In this document: positions 1 through 11,600 of the stretch, piece after piece | How the letters are laid out: every line of letters begins with the position of its first letter | Position numbering within the stretch: the first letter of the stretch is position 1 | NCBI GenBank assembly: GCA_000231825.2 | Contig: JH720320.1 | Coordinates: forward strand, 252,019 to 316,018 | Length of the DNA stretch: 64,000 nucleotides | Origin: Tetrahymena elliotti 4EA | Taxonomy: Eukaryota; Ciliophora; Oligohymenophorea; Hymenostomatida; Tetrahymenidae | Direction: 5' to 3' | Position numbers and translations under genes: made by a program | The notes under the pieces: generated by a model | The model's input: only the letters and a program-made list of their open reading frames with translations | The model's database searches: none | What the model was told of the DNA's origin: nothing

Positions 1-1
1 A

Positions 2-1141
2 CACAATAAAACTGTTATTATGAGTATCCATCAACCTAATACTGATATTTGGAATCTGTTTGATCAAGTTTTCCTCCTTATTTAAGGTAATTACATATAC
101 TCAGGACCTGTCTAAGAATCTATTAGCTACTTTCAAACAGTAGGACTCTCTTGCCCTGTTCATTAATGTCCTCCTGATTTCTTCATGTCCTACATGACAG
201 CAAAAGAAAGAAATGAAAAATTACATCCTAACCTGATTGAAAATTATAAATAAGTATTAGCTTAGTAAACTTTAGGTTAATTACAAACAGTTAAGAAAAA
301 TGCAATTGAGTATTCATCTCTTTAAACATCATTTTGGTATCAGGTTAAGAAAATAGCTTCGCGTAATTTAAAATAATTGAAGAGAAACCCTCTAATGGTT
401 CGCTCTAGAATGGTCTAAACAATATTCATGTCTTTATTTATTGGTTTAGTTTATTTAGATTTGCCAGAAATAACAAAAACAAGCAGCATATAAAAAGTAT
501 ACGATCGTAAAGGTGTATTATTTACTGCTTGCATGGCAAATTATATGGCCTCTCAAATGGGTGTTGTCCTCAATTTTCCTTTAGAAAAACCAGTATTTTT
601 AAGAGAAGAAAATACTAAGTATTACTCAACATTTAGTTATTTAATTGGTAAGCTTTGCTTTGAGTGGATTCTTCTCTTTATTTTCCCTGTTATTTACTCT
701 TCTATTATGTATTTTATGGTTGGTCTAAATGATACATCAGCTGACCACTTTTTCTTCTTTGTCCTTATTAATATTTTAATGAGTTTTAATGGAGCTTCAC
801 TAGGTCTTTTTTCTGGTAGTGCTTTCAATAGCATTCGTACAATTACTGCGGTATAGCCAATATTTATGCTTCCCTTTGTTTTGTTCAGTGGTTTCTTCAA
901 AAATAGAAAAGATTTTGCTGCTTGGATTGGCTGGATTGAATTTCTTTCACCATTTAAGTATGCATTAGAAGCTTTAGTAACAAATGAATTCGAAAATATT
1001 GAAGCCCCTATCGATATTATAGCTACTAGTGACTATACTATAGGAAAATGGAAATGTGCATTAATTGTATTTGGATTTTTTTTAGCCTTTTTAGGAATTG
1101 CAGCTGTAACTCTACACTCTAAAAGAGGTACAATCTAATGA
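2..1141 (+). CDS. ABCG-type half ABC transporter, 3' part (5' end outside the window)
   Basis: A single open frame of 379 codons enters from the left edge and ends at TGA 1139-1141, after an in-frame TAA read as Gln. It starts within the nucleotide-binding domain: SIHQPNTDIWNLFDQVFLL near residues 8-26 is the H-loop with its switch histidine and the following strand typical of the ABCG (White) subfamily. About six hydrophobic segments follow (TIFMSLFIGLVYL; GVLFTACMANYMASQMGVV; FEWILLFIFPVIYSS; FFFFVLINILMSF; PIFMLPFVLFSGFF; ALIVFGFFLAFLGIAA), the ABC2-type membrane domain that follows the ATPase in ABCG half transporters. Members work as dimers and export lipids, sterols or xenobiotics; the substrate cannot be told here. 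The Walker A and signature motifs lie outside the window. No intron is needed in the visible part. Degenerate copies of its 3' end follow immediately downstream. Confidence 0.9.
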
Positions 1142-1306
1142 TAGAAAGAAATAACAAAAAGAAAAAAAGAACTAAATTAGAAATTTATTAATCTAAATAG
1201 TTAATCAAATAATAATAGTAATATTCATATGATAAATCAATAATATATAAAATTTATAATTACTCCATAATTTTGTGAAAAAATAAATAATTTATTTTCT
1301 ATTTTG

Positions 1307-1635
1307 TTTGACTCTCATTTAATTTATTTCATAATCTATGAATTTAAATACTCATTCTTTTCTATTTTTTCAAAATCTTATATTAATTATTTGTCAGACA
1401 ATTATATTTCTAATATTGAATTAATAATATTTGGATTTTATGTCAGTTTAGGAATAATTGCATCTCTAATTCAATACTCTAAAAGAAATACAATCTAAAA
1501 AGAAAAAAATTTATGAACTTATCTAATTAGTTAATTAAATAATAATAATAGTAGTAGTAGTAATATTGAAATCATAAATCGAAATTATTTAAATAAATAA
1601 TAGCTTAATTATTTTGTGAATAAAATTAAAATTTA
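1307..1635 (+). pseudogene. Decayed tandem copy 1 of the ABC transporter 3' end
   Basis: The stretch from about 1339 to 1498 aligns with the last ~190 bp of the transporter gene. It reads EFKYSFF... and ends SKRNTIQ, where the gene reads PFKYALE... and ends SKRGTIQ; LIIFGFYVSLGIIA stands for LIVFGFFLAFLGIAA. About 30 bp are missing from the middle. The AT-rich sequence after the stop region (aaagaaa, then ttaattaaataataata and ttttgtgaa) also resembles the sequence after the real gene. The copy has no upstream transporter domains, so it is best read as a duplicated gene tail. It could still encode a small one-helix peptide of about 65 residues. Confidence 0.7.
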
Positions 1636-1985
1636 TTTGGCTCTGTAATAATTACCTACTTTTAATTAATTAAAATGTGTGTTCTTTTTTTATTTTTTTA
1701 ACAATTTTTGATTGATTATTTGTTGGACAATTATTTTCATTTCTATCTTTTTAATTTCTTTTATTGTATTGAAAATATTGGGATATTAGTTATGTCAATT
1801 TTGAAATAATTGTATTTTTAAAAGAGAAACTACCAAATGAAAGAAAGAAATAAAAAAGTAATTTATTTATCTAATTAATTAATTAAACAAATGATGGTAT
1901 TAACATTGATGTGATTACTCAAAAATAAAAAATTACTCAAATTCTAAACTTTGTTTCTAAAAATATAAATTTATTTTTTATTTTT
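1636..1985 (+). pseudogene. Decayed tandem copy 2 of the ABC transporter 3' end
   Basis: This copy is more diverged. Its order of landmarks matches copy 1: tttggctctgt at the start, then gattatttgttggacaatta (copy 1: aattatttgtcagacaatta), then gatattagttatgtcaattt near 1782-1801, then aaaagagaaactaccaaatga near 1819-1840 in place of aaaagaaatacaatctaaa. The reading frame is broken. The period to copy 1 is about 330 bp. Confidence 0.6.
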
Positions 1986-2110
1986 TTTGATTCTTATTAA
2001 TCATTTAAATGTTTTTTTATTTTTCTTTATTAATTATTTCTGGATAATTATTTATTTATTTACATAAAATATCTTTTCATTTTCTTTTTCTAAATAATTA
2101 ATGGTCTGAT
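1986..2110 (+). pseudogene. Partial decayed tandem copy 3 of the ABC transporter 3' end
   Basis: tttgattcttattaatcatt and attaattatttctggataat repeat the first half of copies 1 and 2 about 350 bp further on. The similarity fades before the end of the neighbouring minus-strand gene at 2119. This is the weakest copy and is supported mainly by the order and spacing of its landmarks. Confidence 0.45.
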
Positions 2111-2118
2111 TTTCAATT

Positions 2119-3009
2119 TCAAAATTTCATTTTACTTGATGTTTTTTAGTCTTTTTTATGATTATTAGCTTGCTTTATTGAGCTACTTGATCTTTTTTAT
2201 ATGCTATTATTAGAATTAAAACTTTATTCATATTCTTATTAATTTAACTCCTATGTTAACTTTTAAATCTGCTTTTGCTTTAAAGATTGAGAGTTATGGT
2301 CATAGCTATAAAAGGGTCCCATAAACCAGTCATTTTATCCAAATTAAAAACCATTCCTTTTGTCATTACCTTCTCTAAACCCATATATATTTTCATACAA
2401 CTCAATCCCTTAAGCAATCATTAGAGTTCTTTTCAATCTCTCTATTTTATTAGCATTTGGTTTTGCAAATTTATATGATTCATTAATATATTCTTATGTG
2501 TTGGATGATTTTCTAGCATCCATTACTTTTTTTAAAACTTCTTTATCATTTTTAAATATTTATTTGTTCACATCATTAGCAAGAGCTGCTTTATATAAAA
2601 TATCTTCACTTTCACATAATCCTTTTGCTTTTCCAGTTTTTCTTGTATTATAAGCAAATTCCTCAAATTTTTCATCGAAATCTAGTAAAGGATCCTCGCC
2701 CGCTTTAGTATATGCATAAACATTTTTTTAAACTAAATCTTAACCATTTTCTAATATAAAATTAAATTTATATGCTTGAGATGGTTAAAGTTAAGATATT
2801 TTTAATTGTTTTCTAAATGGCATCTTTAAAATCATGTTTAAAAGTTTTTCATAAAGCTAATTTGTTTTGCCATCTTTTTTCTTTTCTATCTTCTCTTCAA
2901 AAATGTTGATAATTAATCTAGCTGAAGGTAGTAGTCCTAATTTTTTATCATCTAATTCTAGTTAAAAAACAATTACAGAATCTGTATTTGATATTTATTC
3001 TATTTCCAT
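2119..3009 (-). CDS. Unrecognised 296-residue protein
   Basis: An intronless frame of 297 codons runs from ATG at 3009 to TGA at 2119, with many TAA/TAG codons read as Gln. I do not recognise the family. The N-terminal ~100 residues alternate hydrophobic and charged segments (DSVIVFQLELDDKKLGLLP near the start) and look folded. The middle has a basic stretch NTRKTGKAKGLCESEDILYK and an acidic/aromatic region ending DWFMGPFYSYDHNSQ. The last ~55 residues are a Gln/Ser/Lys-rich tail. No signal peptide or membrane helix is visible. Its 3' end abuts the decayed transporter repeats, so it converges with the ABC gene. Its start faces the ALKBH1-like gene across a 0.9-kb shared upstream region. Confidence 0.8.
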
Positions 3010-3938
3010 TTATTTTCTTTATTGAAATAAATAAGCTCAAAAAATTTATAATATTAAATAGTATTACTAATTTCTAAAAATCTTAACAGACCAAAAAAAA
3101 ACTAATTTTCTATCTCAAGTAAAAGAAATTAAGATTAATTAATTCGTAAAATATTTTAAAACTCTTAAAAAGATAAAAAGTTTTGCCTTTAAACATTTAT
3201 CTATTAACGATAATAAACTATATTAAATTTTAATTTTTACTCAAGCATTTAAATTTATAAATTGTATAATTTTAATATTATCAATGAATTTAATGTTCAC
3301 AAAAAACATTAATCTGATTTCAACAAATAAAGTTTTTAATGTTACTAAGATTAAAAATAATTTTAAGCTGATTTTAAAATAAAAAGAATGAAAAAACTCT
3401 TTGAAATATCTGACCAATTAATTAGATTTTCAAAGAAAAATTTCATTTGTATTTAAAGTGGCTAGTTTAAAAAGAGTTGAATAGATACTTTACTTTCCTG
3501 ATGGAAACTTAAGAATTATTATAATTATTTATGATTTAAAGCTGACTGTTAAGTAAAATCAATGGGTAATTTTTGAGAAAAATATTAGAGGCGATTCCTT
3601 TTGTTTTTATTTAAAATAATTTTTAATGATTTCTTTAGTAGACTTTGTAAAATATTTTCTAAATGGATACAATGAAAGATATTAGTCATCTTTTAAGATA
3701 AAAGTAAAAGTAAATTGACAATTTAGTCAAGTAAAATTAAATTTTTAATACATAAGTATAGATTGATATATGCAAATATTGATTTGTATTAATTTTCAAA
3801 ATTATCCATCAAAAATAATATTAAACATTGGCGATAATTTAGTTTTTTATAAATAATTGATAGATATATAAATTTAAGAAGACTTAGATAGAAGAATCAA
3901 AATTCAAAATATTTAAAGTTAAAAAGTACTAAAGTAAA
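3010..3938. other. Divergent intergenic region
   Basis: This AT-rich stretch separates the starts of the minus-strand 296-aa gene and the plus-strand ALKBH1-like gene, so it should contain both promoters. I see no coding frame and no defined motif in it. Confidence 0.5.
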
Positions 3939-5141
3939 ATGGAGGACAAATCTATTTATCTTCCTGACAATGTTCAGATGGATAAAATGAATAATTTTAA
4001 GCTTTTAGAAAAGAAATATCGTTTTTATTAAGGAGTTAAAACTGATTTTTCTGGTGTCATTGATTTTAATGACCCAAAAATTGACTTAGCAAAACACAAC
4101 ATCACCTAAATTGAAATGAAAGGATTTAGGGCATATAAATTAGGATTCCCAGGAGGAGTGTATGTAATTAAGAATGCTTTATCCATTTAAAAGTAGTTAG
4201 AAGTTGTTATTTAGTGCATGAATACTTATGTCAAAAGACCGTATAGAACTAATTTATTTATTTATGAAAATAATCCAGACTGGAAGCAGACTTATGACCC
4301 ATCAAAAGCTAAGGATGGAAAAAAAGAAGATGAAGGAATCGTAATAGAAAAAGTAGATGAAACTAAGGTAGAGGATGAAGAATCTAAAAAAGAAGATTTA
4401 GATACTTCTAAGACTGATAGTATGTACAGCACTAAAAGCAAAACTTCAAAAGAATATAGCCTTGATAAATTTTTGACCAACGATTATAAAAAATTCCACT
4501 TCAATAAGAAAATTAGATGGTCTAATGTTGGAGCTTAATATGATTGGGATAATCGTCTTTATCCTTCTTTCACAACACCCATGCCAGATATTATTAATGA
4601 ATTAGCAGAATTTGCCAAAAAAGTTGTTTCAGATGAAATAACTGATGTCTATGATTATGAACCTGAGGCAGTAATTGTCAACTACTATGATAAGAAGAAT
4701 TACATGAGTGGTCATTTAGATGATGGAGAAAAGGATTAAAAATCTCCTATTTTTAGTTTTACTTTTGGCTGCTCCTGCATTTTCTTAATGGGTGATAAAA
4801 CAAAAGATTTCACTCCTTTACCCCTACGTTTAGATGCAGGTGATTTAATGATAATGAGTGGTTATTCTAGAAATTGTTACCATGGAGTTCCTAGAATTTT
4901 CCCTGGATCATTCCCCAAAGAAGAATTTGAGAAATATGTAAAAGAGTGCTATCCTCACTTTTATGATAATGAAGATATCAACAAAAATAAGGATTTAAAG
5001 TTCTTTGAAAATAATTACAGACATGCAATAAACTATCTTTAAGATAGTCGTATAAATTTAAATTTCCGTTAAGTCGAAAAAAAAATATAATAAAAGTAGG
5101 AAAGTGAATAATAGTTAGAGAAATAATAGTAACCATAATGA
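3939..5141 (+). CDS. ALKBH1: AlkB-family Fe(II)/2-oxoglutarate dioxygenase, ALKBH1 type
   Basis: A single exon of 401 codons, ATG 3939 to TGA 5139, encodes 400 aa. The iron-binding HxD is HLDDGE (His259, Asp261) and the distal histidine is His315 in MIMSGYSRNCYHGVPRI. The 2-oxoglutarate-binding arginine motif is RINLNFR (Arg371, Arg377). The block SPIFSFTFGCSCIFLMG and the phrase GDLMIMSGYSR match ALKBH1 better than other AlkB paralogues. Family members oxidatively demethylate DNA or RNA; ALKBH1 has been reported to act on N6-methyladenine, tRNA m1A and 5-methylcytosine. An acidic/Lys/Ser-rich insert of about 70 residues (near 110-180) precedes the catalytic core, and the tail is Gln-rich. 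No mitochondrial presequence is evident. Confidence 0.93.
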
Positions 5142-5692
5142 AAATAAATTTAACATGTTTGTTTATTTTCTTCAATGTATTCGTTTTAAATTGATCTATT
5201 ATTATTTGTTTACTTTTTAATCAAATATTTTTATCATAAATTAAAAGAAATTAATCTAAAATAACTAAAACAATAACAAAATATCTTATTTTTTTTTCTT
5301 TCATATTTTATAGTACTTTAAAAAAATTGTGTAATAATTTTTAACTTTTTCCAAATAAAAGATAACCAAATTTTTTTTTTACTTAAAAATTAAAATAATA
5401 GAAAAGAAGTTGCTTTGTTGTAAAAGTAAAATTAAAATTTATTCTAAAGAAAGCAATTAATTTAATTGAACGTAATCAATCAATAGTTTAAAATAGGGAA
5501 TACATTTTATTAAAATTACTTTAAATGTTTGTGAATAAAAAGATTTTGGTATTTTAAAAATAAATAAATAAATAAAGAAGATAACATTTTTCTTATTTAA
5601 TTAACTAAATTATATTTTTTATGTATTAATTACTCTTGTTATTTTAAACTCATCTAAACATCTATAAAAATGTTTGTATTTATTTATCATAT
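5142..5692. other. Convergent intergenic region with a short AAAT repeat
   Basis: These are the 3' flanks of the ALKBH1-like and LRR genes, which converge here. An (AAAT)n run lies near 5559-5575. I see nothing else. Confidence 0.5.
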
Positions 5693-8600
5693 TCAGCAAT
5701 AAATTTAGTTTAAACCTTCTTAAGTGAATACATACTATTATTTACTATTTCTTAGGCCTTTTGAGTACCTTTTAATTTAAATAAAGTTATAAAATTTATT
5801 CATTAAAAAATAAAATAAGCTTTTACTTATCTTTTAAGCATGAAGAAAGAAGAAATAAACCATCTAAGTGCCAAAATTAAAAAGGAAAAGAGCATTCAAT
5901 AGATTATGATGATAATTGTCCTTTTTCTCATATAAAAACCAAAGAATATATACAGGTATATCTCTTACTATTAGCTTTAAGATTTATATTATTAGTGATC
6001 CTGATATTACTTTACCAGCTTACTAACCAAATAGAATTTTAATTTTAGGAAATGAGAAAACATAACTGTATGAAATCTTCGATGCTAAAAAGTCTAAAGT
6101 ATATAATTAAGCAACGTTCATAAATATTGCTTTGATCCAGATGTTATCTCTATATATTCTTTATCTACACTAAAGCCTTACAATCAAAAATGTTACTAAA
6201 TAGATAATTAAGGATGAAATAACTTCATAATTATTCTATATTAAAAATAATTAAAATAAAAAGAAGTTCAGAATTAATAAATTATTACACTAACATTGAA
6301 GTTAAAAACTTGGGTGTAAAAGGATAGATTTCCTATAAAAGATCTAAAAGAAGCAAAATATATAAGAAGTTTGTTTTATTTAAAAATTTCTAATGGGGTT
6401 TAATATAGCAGCCAGTGGGATGATGGAGAACAATCTATTTCTTCTAAGTTTTTTGAACTTTCATATTTTATTTCTTATGTGGAATTTTTATTTTTCAATT
6501 ATCTAACTTATTATCGGTTTCTTATTGTTTGTTTTTTTTCAAATGTCCTCTTTCTAGATATGATGCTTTACATTGCAAATGTAGATTTAGATTTTTGAAT
6601 AAGCATCATGACCTTTGAAATCTACCAAAGAAATATAAAAAAAGTCATAACAGTAGGTATTATATCAAATACATACTATGGTCTTTATGCATATTAACAA
6701 TAGAGAACCATCAAAACTCCTACCATTAATTGCATCGAGATCACTAAATAAATGTGTATATTTTAAATATAATCGAAAAAGCGATAATTATAATCTTCAG
6801 AGTAGACTGTGCAGAAAAGGAAGCTCAAAATGTGTTCTTCTGAAAATAAATCAATAATCTTATTATACAAAAAAGGAGAAAAAAAATAAGGAGAAACTTT
6901 CTTATTGAGTTTAACATATGTCAGGTAGTCGGGTATTTATTTACAATTTTTTAAGGTTTCTTTATAATAAAAAATAATATCAGCTGTCTTTCCACATCTT
7001 TGTCCGCATGAATTGCTACAAGTCTTTTAAAAATCTAAAACAACCGATTTGCAATTAATATACAAGCAATTATAATAATTATAAGGATGGTGGTATGTTG
7101 GAAACAAACCTATCTCACTCATTTTCTCAAGGTATGATTTATGTTGCAAATATTAAATATAGTTAGCATATAATTTTATTTCTTTTGATTAATTTTTGAG
7201 ACCAGTTATTTCACCGTACATCCTCAGTTTATCCTCAAGAGATAGGTAGATATGTATTTCTTAGTTGATCTAATTTTTAAATATTTTATTAATTTCTAAT
7301 GTGCTTGTAATTAAACATTTTTAGGGACTTAAAATCAAAAGAAAAATTAAACATTTTGAAAAATAAAAATGGGTTAATCAAATTACTTTTTTTTGTATGG
7401 AATATGTCCTAAAACTTTCTTACTATTTGAACTTTTATTCATGGTTAATTTAATCAATGAATTAGAATTAGTATAGGTTTATCAAATTTATAGTTGTAAT
7501 TATTTTTGTAAGTTTTTAAGGGTCAATAATTAATGAACCACCTTCAAAAAGAGAACAATTGAATTATACAATTTAATCAGAGAAATCTTCTCTACTTTCA
7601 TTTAGAATTAAACAAGGTTCCATTAACTTTAAATATTAAACCTTTTTTCTTTTTTCATTCGATTCGCATATAAACTATTTTAGTTTAAGTGCAGGAATAC
7701 TAGGTGAACGTGATTAGAAATTGTTTTAAATTTTTCTATTCAAGTTTTACAAATAGGTACTGATTTAACGATCAAAGGCTTAAATGATTTTATTCCTTTG
7801 AAACTTACTCATTAATTAGACAGAAACAGATTTTGTAAAAAAATGAGGTGAAAATTACCCTTTTATATTGACAAAGAACTAAGAGACATAAGGAGCATAC
7901 AAGTTGAAAGGATATTTTAAATGGCTGTTTAAGCAATAGGGATCTTCAATTACCATTTGATCTATTTATGAAATGTTAAATGTCATTAGTTCCTGTGAAA
8001 AATCAGAACCAAATACATAAAATAAATCTTCTAACTTTTTTAATTAAAAAAATTATTTAATCAATTTGATAATCTAAATATATTTATTTACTCCATTATA
8101 AATAACTTTTAATTGTTCTTGATTAAAAAAATAAAATAAAAATTTTGCAAGAGATTAAGCAGATTAACAAGAACTAAAAGAAAAAGATAAAACACGTAGA
8201 TTCCACTATGTAGAAGGTATTTCAGTTTTATTGTATTTTAATTTGTACTCTTCTATCACAGATATTATTTTATCTACCTTGACATTCTTCAGGTACAAAT
8301 TTTTTAACTAAAAGCGCTTATTTAGCATTACATTAACAGCAAATATTTTCCATCCTTTATCCTCTCCTAATTAATGAAAATACAATTTTAAATAAAAAAT
8401 AAATAAAGAAGTGAAATTAGATTACCTTCCCAGTTAAAATCAATAGTTTCAGTCTTAAAATTATATTTGTAATCATCTCCTTCTATCTTCAAGTTTTTTT
8501 CAAGATTTATAAATGTAGAATAGCAATTAGATTTTATTATTTTTATGTTTGATTGAGGATTAAAATAAAGCCACTAAATTGGAGTTAAACTCCCTTAATA

Positions 8601-11600
8601 TATTTTGTGATATAGCCTATCAGCATTTATATAAAAAAATTGTAAATTTGAATACATTTGTGTACTAGTAGAGCTTTTAATTATTTCTTCAGGAATAGGG
8701 TGCAAATATTCATATTTCTCATTAAATAAAGGAGTGATAGGTATCTAAGGATTATTATTTGATAATGGAACAATAAATATTTAGCATTTTTATAAAAAGA
8801 AGAAAAGTCTACTCCAGCCAGCTGGTGATATATTGCCTATTAAAAAATTAAATCAAATAACTAATTTAAGTTAAGTTTTGGGTAGTAGTGGAGATATGAG
8901 AATAAAAACCTACAAAAGTGTAATAATGTATGGGAAAAAAATGGAATCCAATTAAATTGAATTTTTTTAATGTTATTGAAAAATTTAGAAAAATTCCCTT
9001 ACCTCCACATACCCTGAAATTTTCTTTTTAGATTAAAAATAGTTTGTAAATGGTTGGTTACCTTAAAACTCGGCTCCACAGTATTATTATTAGATACTAG
9101 AGGAAAGATAAGGAAATTAATCGGTAGTGTGAAATATAATTTACTAAAGATGAGGCTTTTTTTATTTGATGAAATGCTCGAACAAATTAAATATTCCATT
9201 TTCAACAGAACCTAGAATTTCTTATTTATTTATTACTCCAGACTCATTTTTTACTCTGTATTTTTTGTAAAAAATATTATTTTTTCTGTATTTATCAATA
9301 ACTTTTATTTATTTAAAATTTAACTTTTCAGATTCAGCTTTTTCTTACTCTGATTATTCTACTCCACCCTAATGACCAAAAGAACTTTGCTACTTGATAC
9401 TTTCATTTGGATTCAGTGTTGTGCTTTAATCTTTGCTTTAGTTCTTAGAATAAAGAGTCTCAACTTTAACAAATTGCATGCGCTATATTGAGGATTTATC
9501 TGATAATTTTCTATGAGATACTTATTTGGGAGGATTTAAAAGTCCTTATTGAGATAATTACTGCTCTTTTGAACTTTTATTCATATTATTTTTTTCATCG
9601 TTGGGAAGATTTTTGCTATTTTAAGAGATTTCATCATCTGGAGAGTATTTTTTTTAAAACTCTTGAAAATTTTAATTAATATTTAGTGTGTTAGTTTTTT
9701 CTTCTGAAACTTGAATCTTTGAATTGCTATCTTTTTATGAAGTCTTAAAATTATCATGTTAATCATTACTTTAGTTTGGTTCAGGAAGATTATTTTATGA
9801 GACAACTTAGTTTATATTTTCTAATATTTCCTGAGCACTTTTAACATGCTTTAACCCAAAACTACTCTTTTTGTAATAAGGTGCAATGACAGGAATGTTT
9901 TTATCTTATTCTTATTTATTGGGAACATTTTATTTGCTGTTTTCTTCTATCCTAACTAAAGGCTTATTTTAATTGTTATAGGAAATAGATCTCACTATTT
10001 TTTAATTAGTTCCATGTTTATTTAGATTATTTTTATCAAGTAAATTTTTTTTTTAGTGAGAATAAGAATGTAACCTAACTAGTTAGCCACCTTGAATTTA
10101 TTTTTATTAACCATTATCATTTTTAACACTTAACGGCTATGTGAGTGATGAATAGGTATTTTGACTACTCTTTTACTTAGCCTAAAGCAATTCTAAATAT
10201 GATATTTAAACAGATTAAGAAAATGTTGAGTGAACTCCAGGTATTTGTTCTATCCTCAAATTATCTAAATCAGAATTATAAATTAAGTTAAGAGTCTGTT
10301 CTTTGTTAGATTTAGTTTTTAGAGAATCATTTTCCTTTCCATGATGCTTTTCATATTCTTTACTAAATTCACGAGTAAGGCGATCTAATTTCTGAGAAAT
10401 AAGCTGATTTTTGAATTTCTCATTTTAGTGAATATCTTCGAATTCTTCTAAATGTTTCTATTTATCTTCATTTTATAGATATATTCCACAACTCTCCTCT
10501 GAATCATATTTAGTGGGTTCCTTATTATTTAAACATTTGATATCTTTTGAAGCTGATTCCTAAAATTAAGGACTGCCTAAATCATTTAAACTTTTAGACT
10601 TTTGAGTGCTGTTAAATATATTCTTTTAGTTTACCTAAAGATGAAATTATTCTGGCTAGAATTAAGTAAAACTAATATCTTCATAGTTGCTTTAGTTTAA
10701 GATGTTTGCCTGACTGGAGTCATCTTAAATGTTAATTTTATGAATTTGTAGTTTTTGAGTATTTTATTTAGAAAATTTAGATTTTGTTTAGTTTAAAGAT
10801 GTTTAAGATTATGATCTTGAGTTACTAAATGTCTATCCTTATTAAAAAGGGGTTTTAATTTAAATCTGATTTTAGTTGTTATCTGATTTTAAATTGATAT
10901 TGCTTGAGTTGAGCTCATTTTAAATACCTGATACATTAATTGTATCATCAACATAGCTTTTGTTTAAGAATTAATCATTTGTTTAGGTTGATTATTATTT
11001 ATTTTCATAGAATTAAATATTTGTTTTATAGGAATTCTAATCATTGTTAATAAAAAATTTTGGATAGTTTTAATCATCTTAATTTACATATTAATTTTCT
11101 ATTTTTTTTATTTCGAAGTGTAGTTAGTTTAAGTTGTATACTTTTAATGATTTTGGCGTAGAATGTCCACTCTAATTTAGTTGCGTTTTGGATTATGCAG
11201 TCAATTCATTTTCTTAATTCTTCTGAGATTGTTTCAGAGAAGATAAAAGTGTTTGATTATTCTTGCTTTCTAAATTACTTTTTATTTCTTAGTATTTATC
11301 ATAGTGACTATAATTAGAAAGGATCTTATTACTCATAAAGTAACCTGTAAAAAAAAAATAATAGTTATCTAGATTTATCTTTGGATGGAAAAGAAACTCT
11401 TTAGTAAATATTTTCCAAGATTCTGGAGTCATCTCTGAAGTAGAAATAAAAAGAGACTTTAAAGGCATACGGATACAAAATTTTTTAGAAATTCTTGAAG
11501 AAGCTTTATATCCTGCAATTATTCCTTCTTCTAAATGGCTCTTAGTCAATAAGCATCCTCTTATATCTAAATCTGTAATTGCAGTACAACTCCCAAATAC

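Noticed and set aside
5840..6300. Plus-strand frames starting MKKEEINHLSAK with a frameshift
   Set aside because: They are the antisense of the last exon of the minus-strand LRR gene, which reads cleanly through the same bases to TGA at 5693.
9014..9061. A 48-nt intron inside the large LRR exon
   Set aside because: It has GT...AG ends but is a multiple of three and open in frame, and splicing it out would leave an 11-nt exon; left as coding, flagged as uncertain.
5693..9062. The 3' half of the LRR locus as a frameshifted pseudogene
   Set aside because: At first several frames seemed broken, but introns at 9002-8837, 8812-8745, 8425-8367, 7386-7270 and 6294-6236 restore one continuous frame with matching phases.
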